Assembly (NCBI RefSeq): GCF_947507565.1
Contig: NC_089192.1
Span: 310,001 to 374,000, forward strand
Length of the DNA: 64,000 bases
From: Oscarella lobularis
Taxonomy: Eukaryota; Porifera; Homoscleromorpha; Homosclerophorida; Oscarellidae
Direction: 5' to 3'
The translations under genes were made by a program, and so were the position numbers. How positions within the stretch are numbered: the stretch's first letter is position 1; each line of letters opens with the position of its first letter. Of the stretch, positions 47,699 through 64,000 are shown one piece after another. The notes under the pieces were generated by a model. The model was not told the DNA's origin and searched no databases. It saw only the letters and a list, made by a program, of their open reading frames with translations.

Positions 47699-50117
47699 CT
47701 ATGATAGAATCTTCTGGCGCATCTCTTCGGGCGTCAAAGCGCGTCCTTGGCTCAATATCTCCGCCGCTCGCGACGCAACCGGATCCATATTCATGCTGGC
47801 GACGGCGGTCACCTTTCCGTCTCTAAAATTACGACGACAGGTAAACGGGCTTAGAGAGAGAGGCGAAATGACGATTCGGCACTGACCGGGCGTAAAAAGC
47901 GGCAAATTTCAGTTCTTCGACGTCGCCGTGCGTCAGCAAGGTATCGAACGACTTAGCGTAACCTAAACAGTCGTGGTTTCTCATGGAGACCCGACGTCGT
48001 CAATACGTCGCCCCTCCCCACCGCAATAGCGAAGACTCTTCCCAAACATCTGTGTCCAAAAGAAGGGCACGCTGTTGAACTCGGCTCTCTGGCCGAGCAT
48101 ACTTTGCGCAGCAATTCTCCCTAAAACGTCATAAAGTCGTCAAATTTGCGGCGGCATGGGTTATGCTCTGCAAACCGTGCGCGCAGGCGATCTGCCAGTG
48201 TCCAATATTAACAGATTCGTCGATAAGAGGCAAGGGAAACTCGACTATGTCTCCCCCAGCGTAAACGTCATCAAGGGCTTTCATTCCCTAAAGAGACGCG
48301 ATCACCGAAACCGACCTCCCGCCAAGCATTGAATATAATACTCGATCAACAATAATATTGCCAACGTCTGACAGGGGTATCCCTGTTTCCTTTAGGAATC
48401 CAGTTGAAGGAACGACGCCTGGGATCGTTTAGTAGTTCTGCGCAGCTTGTGGGGCTATTGTTTGGCTTACCTGCACCTACCAGGCATACCTCAGCTGGCA
48501 ATGTTTCGCCGTTTACAATGACGCCGGTCAGATTGCCGTCGTTCCCGGAAAAGCCCTCCACTTTTGCGTTGGGAATGAATCGGACTCCTTTGTCGATGTG
48601 CATCTGGAAGCGAGGTATTTTTTTGTGAAAAAATCTCGCGATTTTAATTTCTACTTTTAGAATCGCTTTTCCGATTTCTGGTCCCAAGACGCGAGCGAAT
48701 GGAACTTCGGATCGTCCAATGACTGTCACGCTTTTCGCCTTTCCGACAGTAGAAGCGGCAACTTCCATTCCTGCGGAAAATTCGACAAAACTCTCAAACG
48801 TATTCACATAGGCATACCAATGAACGAAGAACCGATGACGACGAAATTTTTTCCTTCGATGCGAGAGACTAGAAAAAAACATAGGTAAGGCCGTGTTAGA
48901 TCCCTTCATATTGCCCTACTAATCTGATTGGCGTTCTCCGGTGTTCGTAGCTGGAAAACGTTCTGGAGATCTTCTCCTGGGAGATCGAGCTTTTTGGGAC
49001 TAGGAAACAACATCAGATGAAATAGGACGTGGAAGTTAGTTCCTACCTGCCACCAGTTCCTATCATCAGCTTGTCATACTTGATCGTAGAGCCGTCACTG
49101 AAAGAAACGGACTTGGAGGTGAGATCAAGACCAACAGCCTAGGTAAATGATGATAATTATGTATTGATAGGTGAAGTATACATATATCCTTCACCTCTTT
49201 TGATACTTGTATCTCTATTCCGTTTTCTTTGTAGAATTCACTCGAGCGCAGTTGAATCGACTCGCTCTTGGCAGTCATCGCCTTTTATACGAAAAATCGT
49301 CTGTTTTTCCATATAAGGAAGTTCGAGGATGAACCTTCGTCAATTTGGGTCTGTCGTACGGGCAATCGGCTTCACGAGTGGCCAAAACGATTCGACCTGC
49401 GCACGAAAGCGAAATAGCCACGCGTGCGGAACTTAAAAAAGTCCTACCTTTGAATCCCTTTTGCCTCAACGTTTCGGCGCACACCGCCGAAGCGCCGCCT
49501 CCTCCAATGAGCAGAAACAATCTCGAATCCTCCTCTGTATTCATATGACTCATCGTCATGGTTCTTTTGTGACTCTTCAGCGTCTAACGAGAAAGCGAGA
49601 GAAATAGACCAAAAAAGCGAACGCCTACTTCCGGCGACGCCTTGAGAACGATATCTCCGTCCTCGAGTTGAACCTGAGGGAAAAAACGCTCTATAACAAG
49701 CCCGTAATGAATGCGCAAATCGTTACCGAATAGCAAGCGAGGCCGTCGAGCCCGGGAAAGTCTTCAATATCACCCGTTAACACGTTGAAGCAGGCGCCGT
49801 GCCACGGGCAACGCACTCGTCCGTCGCCCAGCGCGCCTTTGACGAGCGGCGCGCCGTAGTGCGTGCATTTGTGCCCGATTGCACTGTATACGCCGTTTTG
49901 GTAGACGAGCAGGGCCTTGCCGCCGCCGCTTAGCTCGACTTGACGCATCCTACGAAGGGGCGTAGAAAAAATCGACATACGCGGGGTTTATTTTTAGCCC
50001 TCACTCGCCGTCTTTCAGGTCGCCTTCTCGGGCGACGACGCTGCGAATGGATTTGATATCGGCTTGCGGCGTCGAGCGATCGCTTGCAGACGCCTCATCG
50101 GAGTGAGCGGCTCCCAT
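47699..50117 (-). CDS. AIFM3: Apoptosis-inducing factor 3 (Rieske/FAD oxidoreductase)
   Basis: The start MGAAHSDEAS at 50117 resembles an N-myristoylation signal, as in vertebrate AIFM3 (MGG). A Rieske [2Fe-2S] domain follows at 49740-49940: 'GHKCTHYGAPLVKGALGDG' and 'RVRCPWHGACFNVLTGDIED' supply the C-x-H ... C-x2-H ligands. The FAD-dependent pyridine-nucleotide disulfide oxidoreductase fold comes next: 'LLIGGGGASAVCAETLRQKG' (49490s), 'ATREADCPYDRPKLTK', 'FVVIGSSFIGME' region (48840), and the second dinucleotide domain to 47700, with 'TQMFGKSLRYAGYAKSFD' and 'ASMNMDPVASRAAEILSQGR'. The first GxGxxG ends in Ser instead of Gly (GGGGAS). It is convergent with the myosin, stops 41 bases apart. 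Confidence 0.92.
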
Positions 50118-50409
50118 GGGTAGAGAAGGAGGGTGGTCTCTACTCATGCGCTCTGTGCTATCGGATGTGCTAATCTTGCGGTTTTCTAATCGTGTTTACA
50201 TTTTTCGGCAAAGTTTACACGGCGATAACGATTACGAGAGAGAAGAAATGACGCGGAAAACGAAGTCGAGTTCGATTAGCATGCGACGACGTCGAAACGT
50301 CACGGCATGCAATTATTTATCATACGCACACGAACACGGAGAAGCCTACTTAGTCCATTACTACACACGTAAGTAAGGAGACAGATGATCGAGTCACAAC
50401 GTCACCGGT

Positions 50410-51555
50410 CTACATCCCAAGCAATCCTCCCGATACGAGAGACGGAGAATTAGGGAGAAACGACGGCGGCGGCGGCGGCGTGACGAACTTGTACGTCGAC
50501 TGGAAAACATCTTCGACGGCAGAATAAAAATCGTAGTCGTTCGTCGAATCGAAACGCGACGGAAGCAGATTCGAAAAATGCGGCGGCTTGTTGTCCGGGG
50601 GAGCAGTCAACGGCGACTGGGGGACGTACCATTGCGGTTTCTCGTGGGCCGTAACGGCACCACCAACTCGACGCGAAGGGGCGGTTCCTTGCGGTGACAA
50701 CGCGTGCATCGACAAGCCGCGAAACGAGCTCAACGGCTGCGAATCCGATTCGACGCTCGACGGACTTTGCACGGGCGTGTGCAGACGCGAATTCGCGCTT
50801 CCGTTGAGGAGACGAATCGCTAGGTAGGACGCAGGGCCCGATTGGGGTGCCTGAGCCTGGGGCGTTGGCTGAGGCTGCGATACCGGCGACGATGCGTGGC
50901 TCGCTGCCACTGGCGATTCGGCGAGCGACGAGAGAACCGAATCGATATTATCGAACGAGTGATCCTCGCCCGTTTCCACCGTAGATGCGATGTCGGAAAG
51001 ATCTTCGTCGACGTCGAAGTCGATTTGCGTGAGATTGAGTGCCGGTAAGGAAGGCTGCACTGCCTCGTTTCGAGTTGTCGATGATACGAGTGTGCTAGCG
51101 GGTGGTAGCGCCTCACAATCCGTCCACGCCTTCTGCGGTTGGAGTGGCGGAAGTTCAGGCTGTTGCTGCTGCTGCTGCTGCTGCGGCAGCGAGCCGGCGA
51201 CGTCGTTCGTCGATTCGACGATGGAGCGTAGATAGTCGATGTAATTGATTGCGCGCGACAGTACCTCCATGCGACTGAGACGTCCTTCTTCGTCGGGCGC
51301 TTGCGGCACGCATTTGGACAAACCGAGAAAGCCGTCGTGAATTCGCTGCGCTCGACGACGTTCGCGTGCGTTTGCCAATTGTCGCGCTTTGGATATTCGT
51401 TGAAATTTCGCTTTGGGCTTACGACGAGTTTTCTTTCCGGCGCCGCCGCCGCCGCCGCCGCCGCTGCTGGTCTCCTGCAGCGGACTGTCAGGCGACGAGA
51501 AATCGTCGTTTTCGGCGATGGGGAGAGTCGCGAAGGTTTGATCGTCGGTCGTCAT
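50410..51555 (-). CDS. Group-A bHLH transcription factor, single exon
   Basis: 381 residues in one frame, starting at the ATG at 51555. The bHLH domain lies at residues about 57-112: basic 'KARQLANARERRRAQRIHDG' (the N-A-R-E-R-R-R core of E-box-binding group A factors), helix 1 'FLGLSKCVPQ', helix 2 'RLSRMEVLSRAINYIDYLRS'. The 'R-L-S-R-M-E-V-L-x-x-A-I-x-Y-I' helix 2 has some MyoD-family flavour, but the basic region lacks the myogenic Ala-Thr pair, so I do not assign a family. A Gly run precedes the domain and a Gln run follows it. The rest is Ser/Pro-rich with an acidic patch 'DFDVDEDLSDIAS'. Probably a developmental regulator. Confidence 0.85.
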   Translation of the reverse strand: MTTDDQTFATLPIAENDDFSSPDSPLQETSSGGGGGGGAGKKTRRKPKAKFQRISKARQLANARERRRAQRIHDGFLGLSKCVPQAPDEEGRLSRMEVLSRAINYIDYLRSIVESTNDVAGSLPQQQQQQQQPELPPLQPQKAWTDCEALPPASTLVSSTTRNEAVQPSLPALNLTQIDFDVDEDLSDIASTVETGEDHSFDNIDSVLSSLAESPVAASHASSPVSQPQPTPQAQAPQSGPASYLAIRLLNGSANSRLHTPVQSPSSVESDSQPLSSFRGLSMHALSPQGTAPSRRVGGAVTAHEKPQWYVPQSPLTAPPDNKPPHFSNLLPSRFDSTNDYDFYSAVEDVFQSTYKFVTPPPPPSFLPNSPSLVSGGLLGM

Positions 51556-52267
51556 CGTTGGCTTCGTCGTTCTTCACTGTTAGTGGAGCAACTCCGAATT
51601 CGACTTTTTCAACTTGATGGTTGAAGAGAAACTGAGTGAACACGCGTTCAAACAATGCTGTTATCCTCCTGGGAACACGCCTCCGCGGTGGCGGGGGAGG
51701 CGGAGTCTCACGGTCTTCTCGAATTAACACGTTATTCGTCGATCTTCATTACGCCGCAAAACGATCGTTACAGTGCTGCATAACGAATTTTTCCATGCAA
51801 CCAATCGATGAGTACAACGTCAGCGTGCAAGACGCACCAGTGGGGAGAATTCGAATCACGTACGTGGATCGACGCAGGTCAGTATGGCCTGACGTCACGG
51901 AGACGTCTTCATAGGCCACACGCCTCGAAATGAAGCCGACGGCCCCGCTATTTATTTTATTCCGTTGACGCCCATCATTATAACCTCATCGGAGCGCATC
52001 GCGACTTTTGAGAGCGCTCGGGCAGCATTTTTCGTCGATCAGATCCGCGGCGCGGCGGCCCGCCCGCAGGAGGGGTTGGCAACACGAGCCGCAATATAAT
52101 TTGAAAGTTGCGGTTTTCCTTAGCTTCCTAGGCACGAGACCAGTGTTTTTGCGGTTACGAATCAGATTAGGAACCGCTAATCGAGTCATCCGAATCGCTG
52201 GCATGCGTAGTCGAGACTTCGACGTGGCGTAGAAAGGAGTGCGGACGCTCCGGCTCGTCTAGAGGCA
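51556..52267. other. Intergenic, divergent bHLH / COPA promoter region
   Basis: About 710 bases between two divergently transcribed genes. It contains CpG-rich stretches and a small Cys-rich open frame on the minus strand (51986-52204) that I cannot assign. I see no TATA box or other clear element. Confidence 0.5.
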
Positions 52268-58985
<6,718 letters not shown>

Positions 58986-59880
58986 GCGATGGAAAGAAAA
59001 AGCGGATTATGCAAAGCGGTTTGATTTGAATGTAAACTTTTCTAAAATTGCTTATGTTAATCCGCTATATACTTAGAGCTGCATTGCGTCATAGGTCAGT
59101 GTGCATGCGCAAAGGAATGCTGACGGAGCTTTTCCTTGTCGTTGCGTTCTGAGTCGAAGATCGTCTTTTCGTTCTCTTCCGAAGGTCACAAAGAGCTCCA
59201 ATTGAGGTAATAAGTAGCAAAGAAAAAGACTGAACGTTAGGAAGTCGTTTTTTTTCGTTTTCTTTCTATCCAGGTCGCCGGACGATTTCTTTCTCGTTTC
59301 GTTGGAGAAACGGGCGCGACGATGCTTCTACTAACAGCGAAGGTTAGTTCGAAGCCGGGCAGGAGCTCTCGCGATTGCCACGCGGGTGGGGGCCCCTCAC
59401 GATCCGATTCTTCTTCGTCTATACCGCTTCGCCGTTGTCTCTAAGCATGCCGTGCGAGTTCTAGTCGTCGTGCAGGGGGTCCCTCCAACGCACGTTTCTC
59501 CCTCGACTGCAGCCTCTCGTTTTCCAACCGCACGAAAAAAAACCAGGGATACGAAAAACTAACTGTAACTGTAACACGTAGGCTTCGTCAAGCCATTTAG
59601 TCATAGGTTTTTTTCGTGAGCTGGTTCTTTTTAGCGTTTCTACCAGCCGACGTGAAGAGGACGAAGAAGAAGAAGAAGAGAACGTTTTCGCGTGTTTTTT
59701 AGTGCATGAATTTTTTACTGCATGAAAGTAGCAGTAGGAGCCTTTGATCTCCAGGGTATGGAGACAAAGGCAGCGCGCTCTAGCTGAGGACTTGCATGCA
59801 CGCGCAGTCTGTAAGCTAGCGCGTTGAGCACGTTGCATGTCGCGCGGAAGTTTTGTACCAAAAAGTAGGGAAAGTAATGT
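58986..59880. other. Intergenic; possible 5' exons of an unidentified plus-strand gene
   Basis: Follows the COPA stop. Around 59100-59340 there are splice-like features: 'attgag|gtaataag' at about 59217, a pyrimidine tract then 'ctatccag|gtcgcc' at about 59275, and 'acagcgaag|gttagt' at about 59340. The middle exon contains ATG CTT CTA CTA ACA GCG AAG. This could be a promoter with two 5' exons, but I found no continuing coding exon. Nothing else is recognised to 59880. Confidence 0.25.
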
Positions 59881-59939
59881 TCAATTTTATTTAATAAATA
59901 TCCCGGATGTAAAACAAAAATTTAAAAGTCCTTCCGGTC

Positions 59940-60280
59940 TCCCCCTTCCTCCTCCTCCTTCTTTCTTCGTTGTCCCTGGGCCGCCGCTCCTGCGCTGCCA
60001 CTTGACCCCCTTAGGAGGCCAAGCGGTGAGACTGAGACTGCAGTCCCCACAGTGAACTTTAACCCAAGTCCACAAGGGGTAGGCACATTATCCTCCAGCC
60101 TCCAAGGAGCGAGACTTTAACCCAAGTCCCCAGGGGAGAGCGCATTAACCTCCAGCCCACAAGGAGGGAGACTTTGCCCAAGTCACCAGGGTGAACTTTA
60201 ACCCAAGTCCACAGGGGAGAAGCTGATTATCCTCCAGCCCACAAGGAGGGAGACTTTAACCCAAGTCCCCAAGGTGATGG
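59940..60280 (+). repeat. Degenerate minisatellite (about 55-65 bp units)
   Basis: Repeated segments of the form 'tttaacccaagtcc[a/c]ca[a/g]gg', then 'attatcctccagcc', then 'cacaaggagggagac', occur four times between about 60055 and 60275, at uneven spacing. The flank at 59940-60050 is C-rich ('ctcctcctcctt', 'gggccgccgctcc'). No coding potential is convincing. It may belong to a retroelement 5' region. Confidence 0.75.
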
Positions 60281-60289
60281 CTTCGTCTA

Positions 60290-60464
60290 CATCTTCTTCT
60301 TTCTGCATCTAATATCGTCGGATTGATCGATCCGTTGGGGGAGAGGAGAGAACTAAAATTCAAATTGAAACCAGTGCACTCAAATCTACTGTCTTATTTA
60401 CCTTGAATGACTTGAGGAACGCCGTGGAGGAGGAGGGAATCAATCCATGTATTGACATTGACAT
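60290..60464 (-). other. Exon-like segment(s) of an unidentified minus-strand gene
   Basis: Minus-strand 60464-60402 is bounded by a TTTTTTGTAG acceptor and an AAG|GTAAAT donor and reads 'DVNVNTWIDSLLLHGVPQV' in an open frame. Its phase (1-1) fits the exon-like segment at 61249-61431 upstream. A further acceptor (TTTTAG) near 60356 would lead to a short terminal frame. It could be a real short gene or a remnant. The family is unknown; the HG dipeptide recalls DEG/ENaC channel N-termini only very weakly. Confidence 0.3.
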
Positions 60465-60477
60465 CTACAAAAAATAC

Positions 60478-61070
60478 CAATTTCAGCCAAAATTTGAGGT
60501 GTGAGGTTCATTTGGTATCGCGAGATCAAACAGGCAACCAATCCCCATTGTTATATAAAGAAATCTTAGAAATTGAAGAGGTCACCAAAATGAGCAAAAA
60601 CCATGGACTATAGCTCACGGTTGCCTAAAAACCTCAACTCACGGATTTCCAAATAAACGCGCTACATCTACTCTATTTTATGAGTAGAACAACCCCACGA
60701 GGTCAAATAGTTCGTGCGGGTCAAATTTCACACCAAAAAAGACCCACTTCCGGTATGTGTTAATATTAGTCACGCCCTCCGAAATAGCAAAAATTCAAGC
60801 CTTAGAGCAAATTTGAGACCGCGGAGTCAACTAAGCACCAAAGCCCCATCGTTTGACGTAGAAAGATTAGAATTCTGGGAGATAGGGATTTTGACCAAAA
60901 ACCGTGTGCTATAGTTCAGGGATGCCTAAAAACCTGACCTCACGGATTTTCAAATTAACGCACTAGATCTATTGTATTTTGTTACTGTAGCAGTTCTAAG
61001 GGGTCATACAGTTGGTGCGAGTCAAATTTCAGCCCCAAAATGTCTACTTCCGGTATGCGTTAATACTAAA
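60478..61070 (+). repeat. Tandem duplication of about 300 bp
   Basis: Two diverged direct copies offset by 299-301 bases. 'tgcctaaaaacct' occurs at 60622 and 60923, 'cacggatt' follows both, 'caaatttca' at 60722 and 61022, and 'cggtatg' at 60751 and 61050. Sequence between landmarks is roughly 75 percent alike by eye. A partial third copy may precede it at about 60478 ('aatttcagccaaaatttgag'). Non-coding. Confidence 0.85.
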
Positions 61071-61248
61071 CCCATCAATAATTCTCGCTAAGAGATTAGG
61101 TTTTTGCGGAGGTCCTTCGTTGCCCTGCTGCAGTGTCTTTACCTTTTAGAAGTTTGAAAGTTTCAGTTCATGCGCGTGCGCTGTTGATCAATGATCCTAA
61201 GAAGGGGCCCCTATCATACGATCAAATCGAAATCGCTTAATATCTCAC

Positions 61249-61431
61249 CTTTTAGCAATCGTTCATGTTTCGAATGGGATAAGTTCTGTTGGACGTCTAA
61301 AACTTCGCGATCTCCGAGATCGTCGTGCAAACGACTTCGCGAGAGAACAGAAGCTCGATCTGCTTTCTTGAAACACCATCCCAACCAGAATAATCGCAAA
61401 AACAGCGCCGAAAAGCGGAGAACTCGACGAG
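61249..61431 (-). other. Exon-like segment divergent from ST7
   Basis: Minus-strand open frame ending 'VQQNLSHSKHERLLK' at a clean AAAG|GTGAG donor (61249). It shares splice phase with the segment at 60402-60464. No in-frame ATG is seen between the upstream TAG and the donor, so either the first exon lies further upstream, overlapping the ST7 start region, or this is a non-coding leader. It lies only about 90 bases from the ST7 start codon, suggesting divergent transcription from a shared promoter. Confidence 0.3.
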
Positions 61432-61518
61432 AAAAATTCTAGCCTAACGTCATTTATCTTACGTCATTTAGCTTACGTCAGACAACGCGCTCTACCTGAT
61501 GCCTTGTTTTCCCAAACG

Positions 61519-64000
61519 ATGGCCGAAATCAACGACTCGACGATCGACAAGGAGGCGGACAGCGACGACGCGACAATATGGACTCGCTTCAAACTTTGGA
61601 TATGCTGGTCGTGCACGCATTTGTGGGGCGTTTGGTTTCTCCTCATCGTCTTTCTCCTCTGGGCTCTTCGATCGCCACTGAAACTTCGAGAAAACATAAG
61701 CTACTGTACCCAAATCACTCTTTCTAATCCGCTGACCGATTTAAGTCTTCTCCAGCGGCGGTGGTATTCAGCAATCTTTCGCCAAAGTTCTACGTGGCAC
61801 TAACCGGAACTTCGTCTCTAATATCCGGTCTAATTCTCGTAATGGCTTTCCTAGACTAAAAGCTAAAGTAGAAAGACTATCATTATTAATTAATATACCC
61901 AGATTTTTGAATGGGTCTACTATCGACGCTATGGTCAATCGTTCATTGAGTCGGTCTCCCTTCGATATTTGTCCTCGCTCTTGGGAGCCAGTGAACCGGC
62001 TTCCACCTCTCCAGGTGAGAGAAGCAAAGATAGAGGATCCCTTGCACGCTTTTCTGACGTCTCAAAACTGATTAGAATGTAAAGTGTGGAAGAATCCGCT
62101 GAGTCTCTTTCGAGGGGCCGAGTATCAGAGGTGATTTGCGTTTCGCGCGAGAGTCGTTTTTCCGCTCTTGCAGCAATGCCTCGCAGATATCGACTAGCAA
62201 CTGGGATCGATTACCTCACGACTTTTGACTCCAATATGACTCTACAAGAGAATCAAGTCAGACTATGATTACATATACCAATAGAGCAATGTAACGTATC
62301 TAATAACTATACGTAGTCTCATTTTACGCGTGACTCAGACGAAAGAAGTTCCAATGAAGTCGAATCGCGTACATGAAGTCGTACATGCTTAGAGGAAAAG
62401 AGAGACCCGTCCCCTTTTTGCAGTGATGTATCGCGCGTGGCAAGAAACAAATCCAAAGAATCGGCTTAATATGGCTCAAAAAGCGCTCACCATTGATCCC
62501 AAGTAATAAACGAATACATGTGCCACTGGTTTCTAATAGCAATGTTTGTCTTTAGTTGCCCATCTGCATTGGTTTTACTGGCTGAAGAAAAAGCAGAGAC
62601 TATTGTCGAGGTAGCTCTGTGCTTTTTCTCTCCCTTCATTACCCCGTGCATTTTCTACTTAGATTGAACGATACCTGAAAGTCGCTCTGAAGTCGGCCGA
62701 AGAGCAGCAGCGCAAAACGCATTTTTCGCGCGACGGACACAGAGACGCGACGTCGACGTCCGACCCCATGCAAAGTGAGACAACTCGACTCCAAACGCTA
62801 GACTCCACGTGACTCCTTTCTACTTTAGAAAGAGAAACGAATCTCTGCGTGTACATTCGACGACGTCTGGCCATGTGCTATAGAAAACAAGGACGAAACA
62901 AGGAGGCAGTAAAGATGATGAAAGACGTGAGGCTGGAAAATTCTGAGGGGGGGAAAAAATTTCCCGCAATTCGTTTTCTTAGCTTCAGAAAGAATTTCCG
63001 ACCATGAACGTTTTGAATATCCACGAAAACTTAATCGAGGCTCTTCTAGAGATGCACGCTTACGCAGAAGTTCAGGTAAAATAGATCAATATAACCTGTA
63101 CCATAACTGACTGTCCCTTCAGCAAGTTCTAGCGAAATACGACGGTGAGGAATTTGCCAACTCGCTACGCATTGGTTACACATCGTCTTCCCCAGATATC
63201 AGTCTCCCCAAATCCGCGACTATCTGTTACACAGCTGCACTCATGAAAGCTCGTACAGTAGCTGATAAGTAATCAATTAATAACGGGGGGTTCCAATATA
63301 TTCTGACGTCTTGTATGCGATCTAGATTTAGTCCTGACATTGCTACGCGCCGCGGGCTCAGCGCAGCTGAGTTAGCAGCAGTCGATGTCATACATAGGGC
63401 CGTCGAGTTCAATCCCCACGTCCCTAAGGTACGAGACGGAATCGAATAATTGATTCCATCCCTATTCCCTCCCTCCCAGTATCTCCTGGAGCTAAAGAGC
63501 ATTGTTCTGCCGCCGGAGCACATCCTCAAGCGAGGAGACAGCGAGGCGGTGGCATACGCGTTCTATCACTTGCGTCACTGGAAAGAAGTCGACGGGGCAC
63601 TCCAGCTGCTCTACTTCACGTGGGAAGGAGGTACGTACGAGGTTTATATGAGCAGCTATGTGCATGTGTGTGCGCGTAGCGTTTAACTTGGTACCTTATC
63701 CGCTGGAAAAGGGCCACTACTTCCATCCGTACCCGTCATGCACAGAGGCAGTTGATAAGGAGCTTCTTCCGGGTATGATTGACTTTTCTCTTGAATGGTT
63801 TCTCGTTGATTCTTTTCCCCGCCTGTTTTTAGCCCATCATAAGGTGTCCGTCTATCCGAAAAAAGAACTACCGTTTTTCATTCTTTTCACCGGATTCCTG
63901 TGCACTTTTACGGCCGCTTTGGCGCTGACGACTCACCAGTATCCCGAACTCATGGCACGAGTCGCTCGAGTGGTGAGAGAACTCCTATCCTTTTCTAAAA
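61519..64000 (+). CDS. ST7: ST7 (suppressor of tumorigenicity 7), 3' end beyond window
   Basis: A conserved multi-pass membrane protein; its function is poorly defined. It starts [16 protein letters not shown] at 61519, then TM1 '[20 protein letters not shown]'. '[20 protein letters not shown]' (61770-61840) and TM2 follow, then '[20 protein letters not shown]' (62080s), '[20 protein letters not shown]' (62430s), '[13 protein letters not shown]'-type TPR-like helices (62850s), '[20 protein letters not shown]' and '[20 protein letters not shown]' (63380-63570), and the C-terminal '[20 protein letters not shown]' (63850s). The frame is open into an intron at about 63975 and the gene continues beyond base 64000; by comparison with human ST7 only a short C-terminal exon is missing. 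About 12 short introns are visible. Confidence 0.93.

Overview
The window is animal nuclear DNA, densely packed with genes. Protein-coding genes are split by many very short introns (mostly about 45-80 bases), CpG is not depleted, and neighbouring genes are often only 70-350 bases apart and frequently head-to-head. Gene content (Hey, a Polycomb CBX, a TRAF, E2F with a pocket-binding motif, SMCHD1, ST7, a group-A bHLH) is metazoan. The compactness and divergence would fit an early-branching animal such as a sponge, possibly a homoscleromorph; that placement is inference, not proof.

Layout, left to right. 1-258: 3' end of mitochondrial Met-tRNA synthetase (+). 318-2390: PDIA6 (-). 3077-12118: SMCHD1 (-). 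12187-14039: coiled-coil protein with a Ski-type SMAD4-binding-like zinc domain (+). 14215-17322: Bfr1-like coiled-coil protein (-). 17533-20619: Integrator subunit 9 (-). 20715-21923: intronless TRAF (+). 22160-22609: MRPS28 (+). 23535-24855: Hey (+). 25118-27563: eIF2B delta (-). 27900-29517: E2F (+). 30086-33238: STT3A (-). 33450-36200: peroxisomal acyl-CoA oxidase (+). 36375-37892: NUP42 (+). 38081-39817: RAD21 (+). 39975-40681: CBX (+). 40742-41011: MRPL30 (-). 41136-47657: unconventional myosin with a C-terminal SMAD MH2 domain (+). 47699-50117: AIFM3 (-). 50410-51555: group-A bHLH factor (-). 52268-58985: coatomer alpha COPA (+). 58986-61518: mostly repeats and exon-like scraps. 61519-64000: ST7, cut by the window edge (+).

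The genes do not form one pathway. Recurrent themes are chromatin and cell cycle (SMCHD1, CBX, RAD21, E2F), RNA 3'-end processing and export (INTS9, NUP42), secretory pathway (PDIA6, STT3A, COPA), mitochondrial translation (MARS2, MRPS28, MRPL30) and signalling (Hey, TRAF, Ski-like, myosin-MH2).

The most unusual items are the myosin-MH2 fusion, the coiled-coil/Ski-type protein beside SMCHD1, an AT-AC (U12-type) intron in E2F, a hairpin-forming 48/49-bp satellite shared by introns of two genes 18 kb apart, and an excess of GGGGCCCC palindromes in non-coding DNA. All exon boundaries were read by eye from splice consensus and protein similarity recalled from known families; no search was run.
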